From Cyclobacterium xiamenense (GTDB taxonomy: Bacteria > Bacteroidota > Bacteroidia > Cytophagales > Cyclobacteriaceae): DNA of 64,000 nucleotides. A program made the translations under genes and the position numbers. The notes under the pieces are model-generated. The model was given only the letters and a program-made list of their open reading frames with translations, ran no database searches and was not told the DNA's origin. The stretch spans positions 124,001 to 188,000 of the forward strand of contig NZ_WIOK01000003.1 in NCBI RefSeq assembly GCF_009467825.1, written 5' to 3'. Of this stretch, positions 51,231 to 60,994 are shown piece after piece (position 1 is the first letter of the stretch; each line of letters opens with the position of its first letter).

Positions 51231-52076
51231 TTAAAACCCGTTTTCCAATTCATCTTCCCTACGCTTTTTCTCCAGCCGCTTGGCGATGATGATTCCGGCC
51301 TCATACAATACCAAAATAGGCATTGCTATCAGAATTTGGCTGATTACATCCGGAGGAGTAATCAGCGCAGACAAGACCAGGATCACCACGATAGCATGCC
51401 TTCGGTACGTCTTTAGCATCAAGGAAGATACCAAACCCGCCTGGGTTAGAAAATAAATCACGATGGGCAATTGAAACATCACCGCCGATGCAAGCACCAA
51501 CATGGACAAGGTAGAAACATACGAAGTTATGTCAAATTCGTTGGCAATGGAGGGGTCTAACTGATAGTTAGACAGGAAGTTGATCGACAAAGGAGAAAGG
51601 ATAAAATACCCAAAACTAGCCCCCATAAAAAACAGTAAACTCACGAAAAACACGGCTCCACGGGCTGCATTCTTTTCCTTGTCGTACAATCCGGGGCTGA
51701 TAAATCGCCATACCTCCCAAAATACGTAGGGGAAGGAAGCGATCAAACCAACGACCAAACTAGAGGTAATGTGCATGGAAAACTGCCCGGTCATCTGTCT
51801 GCTCTGAATGATAAACGGGAGCTGCTCGATGCACAGCGCCGGCAATGAGAAAAAATCCGACAACTGGCACAGTACGCGGTACGTGATGAAGTCAATTTTG
51901 GACGGGCCTAATATCACCTGCCCGAAAACAAAGCTCTTCGAAAGAAAGGCCAGAACCATAAAAACCAAAATGGCAGATATTGATCGCAGCAAATGCCATC
52001 GCAGTTGCTCCAAATGGTCCAGAAAGGACATGCCGTTCTCTTCTTCCTCTTCTTCGTTGTATTGATCCAGTGCCAC
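51231..52076 (-). CDS. tatC: Sec-independent protein translocase TatC
   Basis: This 281-residue integral membrane protein has six helices. The conserved start MSFLDHLEQLRWHLLRSISA holds the twin-arginine-binding Glu, followed by FWEVWRFISPGLYDKEKNAA and later SMLVLASAVMFQLPIVIYFL and IVVILVLSALITPPDVISQI. It carries folded proteins with RR signals across the inner membrane. An acidic N-terminus and a basic C-terminus lie outside the core. tatA/B are not in the window. Confidence 0.95.
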   Translation of the reverse strand: MALDQYNEEEEEENGMSFLDHLEQLRWHLLRSISAILVFMVLAFLSKSFVFGQVILGPSKIDFITYRVLCQLSDFFSLPALCIEQLPFIIQSRQMTGQFSMHITSSLVVGLIASFPYVFWEVWRFISPGLYDKEKNAARGAVFFVSLLFFMGASFGYFILSPLSINFLSNYQLDPSIANEFDITSYVSTLSMLVLASAVMFQLPIVIYFLTQAGLVSSLMLKTYRRHAIVVILVLSALITPPDVISQILIAMPILVLYEAGIIIAKRLEKKRREDELENGF

Positions 52077-52092
52077 GTACGTTTCTATTTTT

Positions 52093-53361
52093 TTAGTATA
52101 AGGGAAATTGAACCATCCACTCGTTTACTTCTACCTTGATCGATTCCAATTGACTTTCGTCTCCGTGGTGTATCAGGGAACGGTCGATCAAGCCCACAAT
52201 TCGAACCATATCTGCTTCCTTCAGTCCCCGGGTCGTAACCGCTGCCGTGCCGATACGCATGCCGGAAGTTACGAAGGGCGACTTGGTATCAAAAGGAACC
52301 ATGTTTTTATTGATGGTGATGTCTACTTTCCCCAGGGTTTCCTCCGCAATCTTACCAGTCAGCTCTTTATTTCGTAAATCGATCAGCATGAGGTGGTTGT
52401 CGGTACCACCGGATATCAATTGGTATCCCTTTTTGACGAAGGCATCGGCCATTACCGCCGCATTTTTCTTCACCTGCACCACGTAGTCCATGTATTCATC
52501 GGAAAGTGCTTCCTGAAAAGCGATGGCCTTCGCTGCTATAATGTGTTCCAATGGTCCGCCCTGTGTACCTGGAAATACACCTGAATCAAGCAGGGCAGAC
52601 ATCTTGCGCAATTCACCTTTCGGATTTTTTACCCCAAAGGGGTTATCAAAATCCTCCCGCATCAAGATCAGCCCTCCTCGGGGGCCTCTCAATGTCTTGT
52701 GGGTGGTGGTCGTCACTACGTGACAAAACTCAAGCGGATCATTTAGCAAACCACGTGCGATCAATCCCGAGGGATGGGAAATGTCCGCCAGCAAAATCGC
52801 CCCCACCTGATCGGCGATGTTGCGTAGCCGTTCGTAATCCCAGTCCCTGCTGTAAGCAGAAGCGCCGCAAATGAGCAACTTGGGTTTTACAGCGAGGGCT
52901 TTTTCTTCTACCTTGTCGTAATCAATGACTCCGGTAGCTTCCTCCACCCCGTAAAAATGGGGGTCGTATAACTTGCCGGAAAAGTTGACAGGAGAGCCAT
53001 GGGTCAAATGTCCACCGTGGGATAAATCAAACCCAAGGATAGCGTCACCGGCATTCAGACAAGCCAGAAAAACAGCGGCGTTGGCCTGTGCCCCGGAATG
53101 GGGTTGTACATTGGCCCAGGAAGCACCAAATAACTCTTTGGCCCGGTCTATGGCAATTTGCTCAATGTCGTCTACGATTTCACATCCACCATAATACCTT
53201 TTCTTTGGCAATCCTTCGGCGTATTTATTCGTAAGTACGCTACCGGCAGCCTCCATGACCTGTTTGCTGGTAAAGTTTTCTGAAGCAATCAGTTCTATTC
53301 CTCTTTTTTGCCGGTCCTCTTCCCTGCCAATCAGGTCAAATATCAATTGATCTCGTTTCAT
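52093..53361 (-). CDS. glyA: Serine hydroxymethyltransferase
   Basis: This 422-residue PLP enzyme converts serine and THF to glycine and methylene-THF. It has [73 protein letters not shown], the PLP lysine in [18 protein letters not shown] and [15 protein letters not shown]. It is the first gene of a three-gene run with tatC and rpiB (16 and 10 bases apart). A good promoter lies 80-120 bases upstream. Confidence 0.97.
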   Translation of the reverse strand: MKRDQLIFDLIGREEDRQKRGIELIASENFTSKQVMEAAGSVLTNKYAEGLPKKRYYGGCEIVDDIEQIAIDRAKELFGASWANVQPHSGAQANAAVFLACLNAGDAILGFDLSHGGHLTHGSPVNFSGKLYDPHFYGVEEATGVIDYDKVEEKALAVKPKLLICGASAYSRDWDYERLRNIADQVGAILLADISHPSGLIARGLLNDPLEFCHVVTTTTHKTLRGPRGGLILMREDFDNPFGVKNPKGELRKMSALLDSGVFPGTQGGPLEHIIAAKAIAFQEALSDEYMDYVVQVKKNAAVMADAFVKKGYQLISGGTDNHLMLIDLRNKELTGKIAEETLGKVDITINKNMVPFDTKSPFVTSGMRIGTAAVTTRGLKEADMVRIVGLIDRSLIHHGDESQLESIKVEVNEWMVQFPLY

Positions 53362-53450
53362 GTAGTAAGCCTGTCATTTTTGCCTTGCTTCCCTTATCCA
53401 TCTAAGGAAAACGGGGAAGTTGCAATCCGTTTGATTTCAAATTCGAATGC

Positions 53451-53481
53451 CAAAATTACTCCTAAACTGCGTATAATCCAA
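53451..53481 (-). promoter_or_regulatory. Promoter of glyA-tatC-rpiB
   Basis: On the minus strand TTG (53481-53479), 20 bases, then TAATTTTG (53458-53451) fit the Bacteroidota promoter. The start site would be near 53444, giving a leader of about 83 bases. Confidence 0.6.
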
Positions 53482-53573
53482 TTGTCTGTTCAAATTGATT
53501 GGGCAATCGTATAAGAAATATTATTCCTGGTTCGGGACCCTGCTGGCTACCTTATTGAACCAATCCTGGATGC

Positions 53574-55841
53574 TTAAAACCTGAATTGCAGGTTTAGGGA
53601 GATGTTTCTACCTGTTTGCGCCACACCGAATGGACGGTATAGGGACATGTGGTCCAGAAAGTAGGTATCGAGGATATTGTTTGCTGCCAGGGATACATCC
53701 AATTCCTGTTGCCAGAGGTTCAAACGAATCCCTGCATGCAGACCCAAAATATAATACCCGGGCGTGGATTCCTCCAGGGGAGCCGGTCGGTTTTGATCCA
53801 ATACCAGACTCCCTGTCACGTTTACATAGGGTTGCTTGAAACTCCCGTAGTCACCGAACGTAAATCCAAGGTCTTGATTCCATCGAAAGGCCGGAATGTA
53901 CGGCAAATAGGTTTGGTCCGATCTGCGCTTCCCAATCACCAGGCTATACGAGGTAGTCCCGGAAAGCCCTGGTAGGGCCGACGGATGAATAGCAAGCATT
54001 ACCTCTCCTCCGTAGAGTCCCGCATTGTCCTGCTCAAATTTCCAGACAGTCAGGTCGCCTCTTCGTTCGTCTGAGGGGGCAAAATAAATGTAGTTGTTTA
54101 CCCGGTTGTAAAAGACCTCTGTGGAAACGGAAAAATCGGCAACCTGGTACCGTATCCCGAAATCCGACTGAATGTTTTGCTCGCGGACGAAATCAGCGCT
54201 TCCTTGCTCAAACCGGGCCGTGCCCGGATGCGGGCCGTTGGAATACAATTCGGCCAAATCCGGTGCCCTGAAACCAGAGGCCACATTCAAGCGGAAACGC
54301 CAGGACTCCGTGGGGCGAAACGTAGCTCCCGCACTGCCGGTGATTCCATCAAACGACCTGCTAAGTTTCCGATCGGCCGGCGACCCGGGAAGTTCAAAAC
54401 CGTAGTCTAGAAAATTTGGTGCACTGGCGTCGGCTGTCACCTTGCGGTAATCGTACCGGAGCCCCCCCTGCACGACCCAGTGCGGATCGGAATAATTCAG
54501 CAAGGCGTACAGCGATCGGTCGTCCTTCACGGCATCCGGAATCAATATCTCCGCCGCATCTACGTAATTCACCGTACGCAGCAAAAAACCCTGAACCCCT
54601 ACGATCGCTTCGATCTTCGGGCCAAGGGATTTGTAGTACTTGATATCGTACATGAAATTGCGCTGCCGCAAGCCCAAATCTACCCGGGCAAAATCATCCT
54701 CTGTTTCCTCCCGAAAATTCCAATGGTAGCCAAAAGTGGCTTTTAGTTTGTCTTCTCCCAGAAAAAGATTGGTCTCTGAGTTTAAAAAATGGTCCGAAAC
54801 GTCTTGAAATGGCAACTGAAGGGCTCGGTCATTTCGCGTGGTTACCAGTGCCTCCTGATTATTCTCATCCAAAATCCCCAGCTTTTGCTTCAGGTAGGTA
54901 TACCGGATTCGGGTGTCCCCCCAGTTTTTTCTAAGGCCCACCCCCGCTTTGATGCCTTGCGTTTGGAAGCGGGTGTTTCCAATGGTGGCACCCGATCCGT
55001 CCTGGTAGTCCGCATGGGATTCGGAGGCTCCCCTCAGGGACCAGAGAAAACCATCCTCCGACGCTCCTTTGATCCCGGCCTCCATTCGCCGGCCGAGGGA
55101 GTTGCTGTACACGCGGGCCTGCACGTCGCCGGTCACTTCTCCGGCGGCTGCATCGGGAGCTTCGATCAAATTTACCACCCCTGCCATGGCTCCAGAGCCG
55201 TAAATAATGGACGCAGGGCCCTTGATGATTTCAACACCCGAAAGGCCCGTTTCGGTAAGGCCAAGTCCGTGGTCTGCCCCCCATTGTTGGTTTTCAAACC
55301 GCGCCCCCTGGTAAACAGACAAAACCCTGCTGAACGATAGGCCCCGAATCACGGGCTTGCTGATACCCGGCCCCAGGGAAACCTCGCTCACCCCGGGTGT
55401 TTTTGCAAGCCCGGTCATCAAACTGGGGTAGGGATTTCGCAGCAGGGATTGTTTGTTAATTTTTTCGATAGAAATGGGGGAACGTTCCCTACTCATAATG
55501 TAGCCGGCAGAAACCACGACCTCGTCCACAGAGGCAGTCGCCGATTCGAGCTGAACGTCCAGCGTGGATTGGTTGGCCGCATTGACTTTTCTCAGTGCCG
55601 TGGCATATCCCACGTAGGAAAACTGGATGGTAAGATTTCGGGAGGGCAGCCCATCGATCCGATAAAGACCCGCTGCATTAGAGATGGCGCCTCTGCCAAG
55701 CTCTGGTACAAAAACCGTGACGCCAATGAGCGGCTCGGAGGTGTCCCCGTCCCGCAAGGTTCCTGACAGTGCATGGGTTTGTGCCCAGGCCGCCGGGACT
55801 AAGGGCAGGAGGAAAATTCCCAGGGTAAATAGGTAATTCAT
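53574..55841 (-). CDS. TonB-dependent outer-membrane receptor
   Basis: The protein has 755 residues with a signal peptide (LFTLGIFLLPLVPAAWAQ). A carboxypeptidase-regulatory-like domain (about 23-105: LSGTLRDGDTSEPLIGVTVF) is followed by the plug (about 115-225: GLAKTPGVSEVSLGPGISKP, VIRGLSFSRVLSVYQGARFE, IYGSGAMAGVVNLIE) and a 22-strand barrel ending in the aromatic LNLQFRF. The size fits siderophore, metal or vitamin receptors, not SusC. The ligand is not known. A small His-rich protein is encoded directly upstream on the same strand, which suggests metal uptake. Confidence 0.92.
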   Translation of the reverse strand: MNYLFTLGIFLLPLVPAAWAQTHALSGTLRDGDTSEPLIGVTVFVPELGRGAISNAAGLYRIDGLPSRNLTIQFSYVGYATALRKVNAANQSTLDVQLESATASVDEVVVSAGYIMSRERSPISIEKINKQSLLRNPYPSLMTGLAKTPGVSEVSLGPGISKPVIRGLSFSRVLSVYQGARFENQQWGADHGLGLTETGLSGVEIIKGPASIIYGSGAMAGVVNLIEAPDAAAGEVTGDVQARVYSNSLGRRMEAGIKGASEDGFLWSLRGASESHADYQDGSGATIGNTRFQTQGIKAGVGLRKNWGDTRIRYTYLKQKLGILDENNQEALVTTRNDRALQLPFQDVSDHFLNSETNLFLGEDKLKATFGYHWNFREETEDDFARVDLGLRQRNFMYDIKYYKSLGPKIEAIVGVQGFLLRTVNYVDAAEILIPDAVKDDRSLYALLNYSDPHWVVQGGLRYDYRKVTADASAPNFLDYGFELPGSPADRKLSRSFDGITGSAGATFRPTESWRFRLNVASGFRAPDLAELYSNGPHPGTARFEQGSADFVREQNIQSDFGIRYQVADFSVSTEVFYNRVNNYIYFAPSDERRGDLTVWKFEQDNAGLYGGEVMLAIHPSALPGLSGTTSYSLVIGKRRSDQTYLPYIPAFRWNQDLGFTFGDYGSFKQPYVNVTGSLVLDQNRPAPLEESTPGYYILGLHAGIRLNLWQQELDVSLAANNILDTYFLDHMSLYRPFGVAQTGRNISLNLQFRF

Positions 55842-55951
55842 AGCGATTGGATTAAATGAAAAAAGCCACGACCAATGCCGGTACTACCCAAGGGCATGCC
55901 GGTAGGCCAAAGAAAAACTCCCCTGTTTCCACAAACGTTTGGAAAAAGAGG

Positions 55952-56317
55952 TCAGTGGTAGCGAATGGCCGGGGGACCCCTCAAGGACAGGGTTTCCCGG
56001 AACTGAACACCGGGATGCTCCAAGGGCAAAAGCGGCCGGGGGACATCGTACACGTGAGTAGCTTCATAGACAAAACCCAATCGGTCAGGCAAAAAAAACT
56101 GCACATGCGTCAGCATGTCCAACAGTAAGATCTCATTTTCGGAATGCTCCCGGTTTTGCTCGTCCTCTTCGGAAAGAAAGGGATGAGCGTGACGGATTAT
56201 TTCCCCCGACTCCAGCACGTGCTCGTGGTAAAAGATCACGTTATTGACCTGCATCAAACCGAGTACAAGCAGCAATCCATACGTAACATTCGGTACTATT
56301 TTTCGAATCAATCTCAA
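55952..56317 (-). CDS. Small His-rich membrane-anchored protein with RGPPA tail
   Basis: The protein has 121 residues: one N-terminal helix (VTYGLLLVLGLMQVNNVIFY), then a segment rich in His and acidic residues (YHEHVLESGEIIRHAHPFLS, EHSENE, LTHVQFF), and a C-terminal LSLRGPPAIRYH. An R-[AG]-P-P ending after a hydrophobic start and His residues recalls DUF2946-type small proteins found beside TonB receptors for copper or other metals. The match is by pattern only. It lies 110 bases upstream of the receptor gene and is probably co-transcribed. Confidence 0.6.
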   Translation of the reverse strand: MRLIRKIVPNVTYGLLLVLGLMQVNNVIFYHEHVLESGEIIRHAHPFLSEEDEQNREHSENEILLLDMLTHVQFFLPDRLGFVYEATHVYDVPRPLLPLEHPGVQFRETLSLRGPPAIRYH

Positions 56318-56339
56318 AATTCAGCAGTCAATGAACAAC

Positions 56340-56369
56340 AAACTTACGCATTAATTGGCAAGGCAGCAA
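56340..56369 (-). promoter_or_regulatory. Promoter of the His-rich protein/TonB receptor unit
   Basis: On the minus strand TTG (56369-56367), 19 bases, then TAAGTTTG (56347-56340) match the consensus. The start site would be near 56333. An 11-bp perfect palindrome ATAAGTCTTAT (56382-56392) lies just upstream of -33 and is a candidate regulator site. Confidence 0.6.
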
Positions 56370-56475
56370 TGGAAACAAAAGATAAGTCTTATTTTTATTT
56401 TAGTCTTGTCTAACAATAAGCACCCAAGGAGTTCGGATTTCTATTTGGAAGTTTAATCGCTTATATTTGTGTGAG

Positions 56476-56847
56476 ATGGATTTCGATTACAGACCCGCGA
56501 CCTATTTCAATGGAACAGGAGCGAGCGCGCTGCTCGTAAAGCTCACCTATCCCGAAAGCCAATGGGGAGAGGAAATATGTATTTTCGCTACCGCTTTGGA
56601 TGGCGAATTGTTTTTTGAAATCGTGGACTTTTATGGCAACGAATACCAATCCAAGCCGGAAGTTTCCAAAAGACCCCTGAACCTTCAGGAGTTGATCTTA
56701 TTGATCGAGTCGCTGGAAGTAGATCCGGAAGCAGAAATCGGAAACATCAACCAAACGCTGGCTGGTATTCCAATCGCCGAAAGCGAACTTTATCCGCAAC
56801 TGAAAGACTATTTTGCCCAAAAACGGGTTCACTTCGGATACAGGTAA
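56476..56847 (+). CDS. Conserved hypothetical protein
   Basis: The protein has 123 residues from ATG 56476. It is acidic and soluble, with no signal or helix anchor. It reads as beta strands then helices: LLVKLTYPESQWGEEICIFA, GELFFEIVDFYGNEYQS, LNLQELILLIESLEVDPEAE, AESELYPQLKDYFAQKRVHF. I do not recognise the family. TATATTTG at 56462-56469 would start transcription at about the A of the ATG, so the message may be leaderless. It precedes the AEC transporter gene by 61 bases. Confidence 0.6.
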   Translation: MDFDYRPATYFNGTGASALLVKLTYPESQWGEEICIFATALDGELFFEIVDFYGNEYQSKPEVSKRPLNLQELILLIESLEVDPEAEIGNINQTLAGIPIAESELYPQLKDYFAQKRVHFGYR

Positions 56848-56908
56848 TCCATCGCTTTTTACCTGCTATTTCTGAGAAATTACGTAGTTTTGCCCGCAAG
56901 TCTATCCC

Positions 56909-57832
56909 ATGTCAAACATACTGCTTGTCCTTAGTTCCATACTGGTTGGCGTATTCCTCCAGAGAATTAAGGAATTTCCGACCGACGCTCCAAAAGCACT
57001 GAACGCCTACCTCATCTACGTAGTGTTACCGGCTGTTTCCTTGCTGTATATTTCCAAGTTGGAACTAAGCCCTTCCCTGCTATTGCCGATTTCTGTGGCG
57101 TGGATCATCTTTTCGCTCAGCTGGGTGCTGTTCGGCTATCTGGGAAAAAAACTCGGCTGGAAAAGAAATACCATTGGCTGTCTGATTATTTGCGGCGGAC
57201 TCTCCAATACCGGTTTCGTCGGCTATCCGATCATCGAAGCAATCTACGGTGCCGAAGGCCTAAAAATCGCAGTATTGGTGGATCAGCCCGGTTCGTTTTT
57301 AGTAGTCAGTAGCCTGGCGATTATTGTTGCTTCCCTGTACGGTGCCGAAAAAATGCGGAAACGAGACATCTCCAAACGAATGCTGGTCTTTCCCCCGTTT
57401 CTATTTTTCCTGATGGCCTTGTTGTTGAACGTTTTTCAAGTAGAGATACGCGGGGTGGTGCAGGAAATTCTCGAAAGTTTTGCTGCCACGCTAACGCCCA
57501 TTGCACTGATCGCGGTGGGTTTGCAAATCAAGATAAAACTCAACGATATCAAGGATAATTTCCTCTGGTACGGGCTGATTCACAAACTGCTGCTGGTACC
57601 GACCGTAATTTTTTTGGTGTATTTTTGGCTATTGCGACCGGAGGGAGAACAAAACCTGATATTCAAGGTAAGCGTAATGGAGGCCGCAATGGCTCCCATG
57701 ATCACCTCTTCCATCATCGCGACCAACTACAACCTTCGACCAAAACTGGCTTCCCTGTTGGTGGGCATTGGCATCCCCCTGTCGTTCCTGACATTAACGG
57801 GCTGGTATTACCTATTGGAGTACTTCCGGTAG
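56909..57832 (+). CDS. AEC-family (auxin efflux carrier type) transporter
   Basis: This 307-residue inner-membrane carrier has ten helices in two inverted halves: LVLSSILVGVFLQRIKEFPT, LNAYLIYVVLPAVSLLYISK, CLIICGGLSNTGFVGYPIIE (the conserved N-T-G-F-[LV]-G-x-P stretch), and in the second half LESFAATLTPIALIAVGLQI and VMEAAMAPMITSSIIATNYN. Bacterial members move malate, malonate and other carboxylates. A TAGTTTTG -7 element is at 56885-56892. Confidence 0.88.
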   Translation: MSNILLVLSSILVGVFLQRIKEFPTDAPKALNAYLIYVVLPAVSLLYISKLELSPSLLLPISVAWIIFSLSWVLFGYLGKKLGWKRNTIGCLIICGGLSNTGFVGYPIIEAIYGAEGLKIAVLVDQPGSFLVVSSLAIIVASLYGAEKMRKRDISKRMLVFPPFLFFLMALLLNVFQVEIRGVVQEILESFAATLTPIALIAVGLQIKIKLNDIKDNFLWYGLIHKLLLVPTVIFLVYFWLLRPEGEQNLIFKVSVMEAAMAPMITSSIIATNYNLRPKLASLLVGIGIPLSFLTLTGWYYLLEYFR

Positions 57833-57834
57833 TG

Positions 57835-60800
57835 TTATTCCGGGTCTGGGTTTTCCTCTCCAGTAGTTTTTTTTCGGTTTGTAAATCCTCGTAAGAGATT
57901 TTTGACCTCGTTTGCCGCCTTTTCTTTGGTTTCTTCGACCAGCCTGGAGGCTTCCTGCTCCACGCTATCCCGCGCGACCGCTGCCTTTTCTTTTACCTCT
58001 TGCCGCAAACTGTCCTCCCGCGCTTTGAATTCAGCGGCGATGTTTTCTTTGGCAGTTGCCTTACCTCCTGATAGCTGCTGTTTTATTGCGTTCGAAACGT
58101 AGCTTTCCAGACTTTCCGAGGATGCCAGGGAAATTTCCGGCCGTCCATAGGTTCCCCCCAGGGTAATTGCCAGTGGAATGGTGGTTCCCGAAAGGTCGGT
58201 TCCCACTAACCCACCGACCAGGCCGGTTACCTGTGGACCAAAGGTATCGGCCGGTACTGCTACCGTCACCAGGTAATTCATCCGGCCATCAAATCCGGTA
58301 CTACCCTGAACGTTGGCCGCATAATTCCATAGCTGCAGCTCAAAGGGCGCTACCTGTAGCATGCCATCGTTGATGTCAACGCGGATATCCAAGGGCTTCA
58401 ACCGAAGCGCTGCTGCATCCTTCAATGGGGTTAGGTTTGCGATTCCTTTTATCAGCGGACTCTCGTTGACCGCGGTTTCGCTGACTGCGATTTGTCCATT
58501 CCCGTCCAGGCTAGACAAAACAGGCAGCATATCCTGTCCCAGAAGTCCGGAAAACGCAAATTTGGTTGCAAAGGTCCCAGCCACATGCTGCGCAATCGGC
58601 GCAAAGGTTTTTATGGTAGTAAATGACTGAAAGGCTTCCTGAATACCCATCCCGCCGATATCCAGTTCCATGGCAAACGAGGGATGGATCAGGTCCCGTG
58701 GGTCGTACGTGCCATCGAATGCAAGGGAGCCGCCCAGGGCACGGGTGGTAAATCCATCCAGGCGCAATACACCGTCTGCCAACCGCAACGCTCCACTGGC
58801 ATCGGTAAGGGAAAGGTTATCGTACCGAATCCGATCTGCCTTCACGCGCATGGTGAAGTCTACATCTGTTGGCAACGGAACCACTTGTAGGCTACTGCTA
58901 TCTTCTTCGGTATTTTCAGAAGCGGTCATCCATTCGTTGACGTTGAAGCTACTGGAATAGAGATCCAGGTTGCCTCTGAGGGCCTGTCCCGCTGCACCAA
59001 ACAGATAGCCCATGTAGTTCGCAAGGGCCCCCGTTGCCTCCAGGGGGCTTTCCCCGAAACGGGCGTCAAATTTGGTCAGACGGATACTTTCCGGGCTGAA
59101 ATCACCAAGTGCTTCATTTATTCGTATCCCTTGGGGATACGTTTCATCCGCATAGTAAAAATCAAGCACCTGCAGCTCTCCGCTAGTCTCAAGTGCTGCA
59201 AAACGGTTGGCTTCTATTGCTTCGTAACTGCCCTTCGCATCAATCGCTGCCCGCACCTTTCCTTCCAGCAGGGTGTTTTCCAATGGAAAAACGGATGCCA
59301 ATTTTGCCAGGTCCGCTGCCCCACGCAGGGAAAAATCGTACCTCATGGCTTCCAGGTCTTCCAGCATTAACCTTCCGCTTACGCTTTCGCCTTCCAATTC
59401 GAAACCGAACGTCGACACATTTACCAGCAGGTCCCGCATCCTCCCAGACGTGTTTTCTGCGTTTGCCCGAAAGTGGATACCTTCGATGGGAGCTGGGTAA
59501 TTGTCACTCTTTACGTACCCTTCCTCAAAGGTGAAGTCGGCAGCTAGCTGTGGGATTTCCCCGGCAATGCTGTCATACCTCCCCGCTGCTTTCACATCCA
59601 GAAAGAGTTTTCCTCTGAGCTCAAGCCCCTCCATCGGGAAGATGGAGGTCAACTCCGCCAAGTCCAGGTTCCCTTTGAGCCCGGCGTCCATTTCGTAACG
59701 AAGGAGGTCTTTTAACTGAAAGTGTCCCACGACTGGCTGGTTGCCAAACTCCAGGGAGAATCGGGAAAGGTCCACCGAGGTACGGTCCAGATCTCCGGTA
59801 GCATTGGCTACCTTCAAATCCAGGTTCACGTGTTGAACCGGCCGGGGAAGATCCGGATATTGAAACATCCCATCATTTACGGTCAACGCAAAATCAAATC
59901 CCGGAAAACTTGTTTCACTGTACACCCCGCGAACGGCTCCTTTAAAATCCATGGACCCAGAGGAGGTCAAAGCGGAAAAGGAGTCGGAATAAATTCCAGG
60001 TACGAGCGACAAAATGCTCTTAAAATCGTTGTTTTGACCAGAAAAAACCATATCCATCTCGATCGACTCCTCGGGCATCGCCAGGAATCCATCGATCCCG
60101 AATCCAAATTCGTTTAGTTTCAACAAGGCATTTTCTGCGGAAAAGCGCATGTTTTCCAGATCCACGTTAATTTTTGAGTCGAGTGTGAGAAATTTGTCCG
60201 AAAGGTATTCCACTCCTTCATAGGTTACATTCACTACATCCATCGTACCCTTCAGCTGCAAATCGTAAACGTCCAGCGTCAGGTCTCCGCTACCCTGCAG
60301 ATCGATGCCTGACAAGGCCATCAGGTAGTCCAGCGAACGGTCGTCGTAAATCAAATCTACATTCTTCACGTCTATCAGGTCTATTCCCATTTGAAAGAAC
60401 GAGGCTGCTGGAGCCGGTTGCTCCACCGCATCCTCTTCCATGGCGATCAAATAATTTGCCTGCCCGTCCTCAAGAACCCTGATCGTAAGTTGCCCATCTT
60501 CCAGGTGCATACCTTTGAGTCGGGGATTCTCCTCAAATAACACAGACCAAACGTCCACGTCTACGTGGAGAGAGCTTACATGGATCAGGGTGTCGTTCTG
60601 AAACGGTGGGTTGCCTTTCACCCCAAAGTCTCCCATGCTTGCTGTCAAATAGGGAAAGTTTTGAAACACAGTCAATCCGACTTCATTCCGGTCATAGTAC
60701 ACCTGTGCGTTGACAGAAGCGGCAAATTCCCGATCCAGCATATCGAAAATCTTATCTTTAAAGAAAAAAGGAACAACGGCGAGTACCAGGAGTAAAATGG

Positions 60801-60837
60801 CAACGACTGTCAGAAATGCGAAAACGAGTTTTTTCAT
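57835..60837 (-). CDS. Large AsmA-like envelope protein
   Basis: The protein has 1000 residues. One N-terminal helix (LVFAFLTVVAILLLVLAVVP) and the AsmA entry FKDKIFDMLDREFAASVNAQ are followed by several repeats of beta-rich segments (LRGKLFLDVKAAGRYDSIAG, LEGKVRAAIDAKGSYEAIEA, LRGNLDLYSSSFNVNEW, GNGQIAVSETAVNESPLIKG). It closes with a coiled-coil tail of Lys/Glu (EFKAREDSLRQEVKEKAAVA). AsmA/TamB-like proteins span the periplasm and are thought to carry phospholipids to the outer membrane. It runs convergently to the AEC gene, three bases apart. Confidence 0.88.
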   Translation of the reverse strand: MKKLVFAFLTVVAILLLVLAVVPFFFKDKIFDMLDREFAASVNAQVYYDRNEVGLTVFQNFPYLTASMGDFGVKGNPPFQNDTLIHVSSLHVDVDVWSVLFEENPRLKGMHLEDGQLTIRVLEDGQANYLIAMEEDAVEQPAPAASFFQMGIDLIDVKNVDLIYDDRSLDYLMALSGIDLQGSGDLTLDVYDLQLKGTMDVVNVTYEGVEYLSDKFLTLDSKINVDLENMRFSAENALLKLNEFGFGIDGFLAMPEESIEMDMVFSGQNNDFKSILSLVPGIYSDSFSALTSSGSMDFKGAVRGVYSETSFPGFDFALTVNDGMFQYPDLPRPVQHVNLDLKVANATGDLDRTSVDLSRFSLEFGNQPVVGHFQLKDLLRYEMDAGLKGNLDLAELTSIFPMEGLELRGKLFLDVKAAGRYDSIAGEIPQLAADFTFEEGYVKSDNYPAPIEGIHFRANAENTSGRMRDLLVNVSTFGFELEGESVSGRLMLEDLEAMRYDFSLRGAADLAKLASVFPLENTLLEGKVRAAIDAKGSYEAIEANRFAALETSGELQVLDFYYADETYPQGIRINEALGDFSPESIRLTKFDARFGESPLEATGALANYMGYLFGAAGQALRGNLDLYSSSFNVNEWMTASENTEEDSSSLQVVPLPTDVDFTMRVKADRIRYDNLSLTDASGALRLADGVLRLDGFTTRALGGSLAFDGTYDPRDLIHPSFAMELDIGGMGIQEAFQSFTTIKTFAPIAQHVAGTFATKFAFSGLLGQDMLPVLSSLDGNGQIAVSETAVNESPLIKGIANLTPLKDAAALRLKPLDIRVDINDGMLQVAPFELQLWNYAANVQGSTGFDGRMNYLVTVAVPADTFGPQVTGLVGGLVGTDLSGTTIPLAITLGGTYGRPEISLASSESLESYVSNAIKQQLSGGKATAKENIAAEFKAREDSLRQEVKEKAAVARDSVEQEASRLVEETKEKAANEVKNLLRGFTNRKKTTGEENPDPE

Positions 60838-60994
60838 GGTAGTTTCTGTCTAAAAATTTACACGTGCTATCCATTAGTTTATTACGTGATTTTGGGCACG
60901 AAGTATACAAATGAATATGCAAAAACAGTACCGTTACCTAACGGCAACAAAAATAACCTGAGGTAGGTCTAAAAATGGGGAGGGGCCACAAGGC

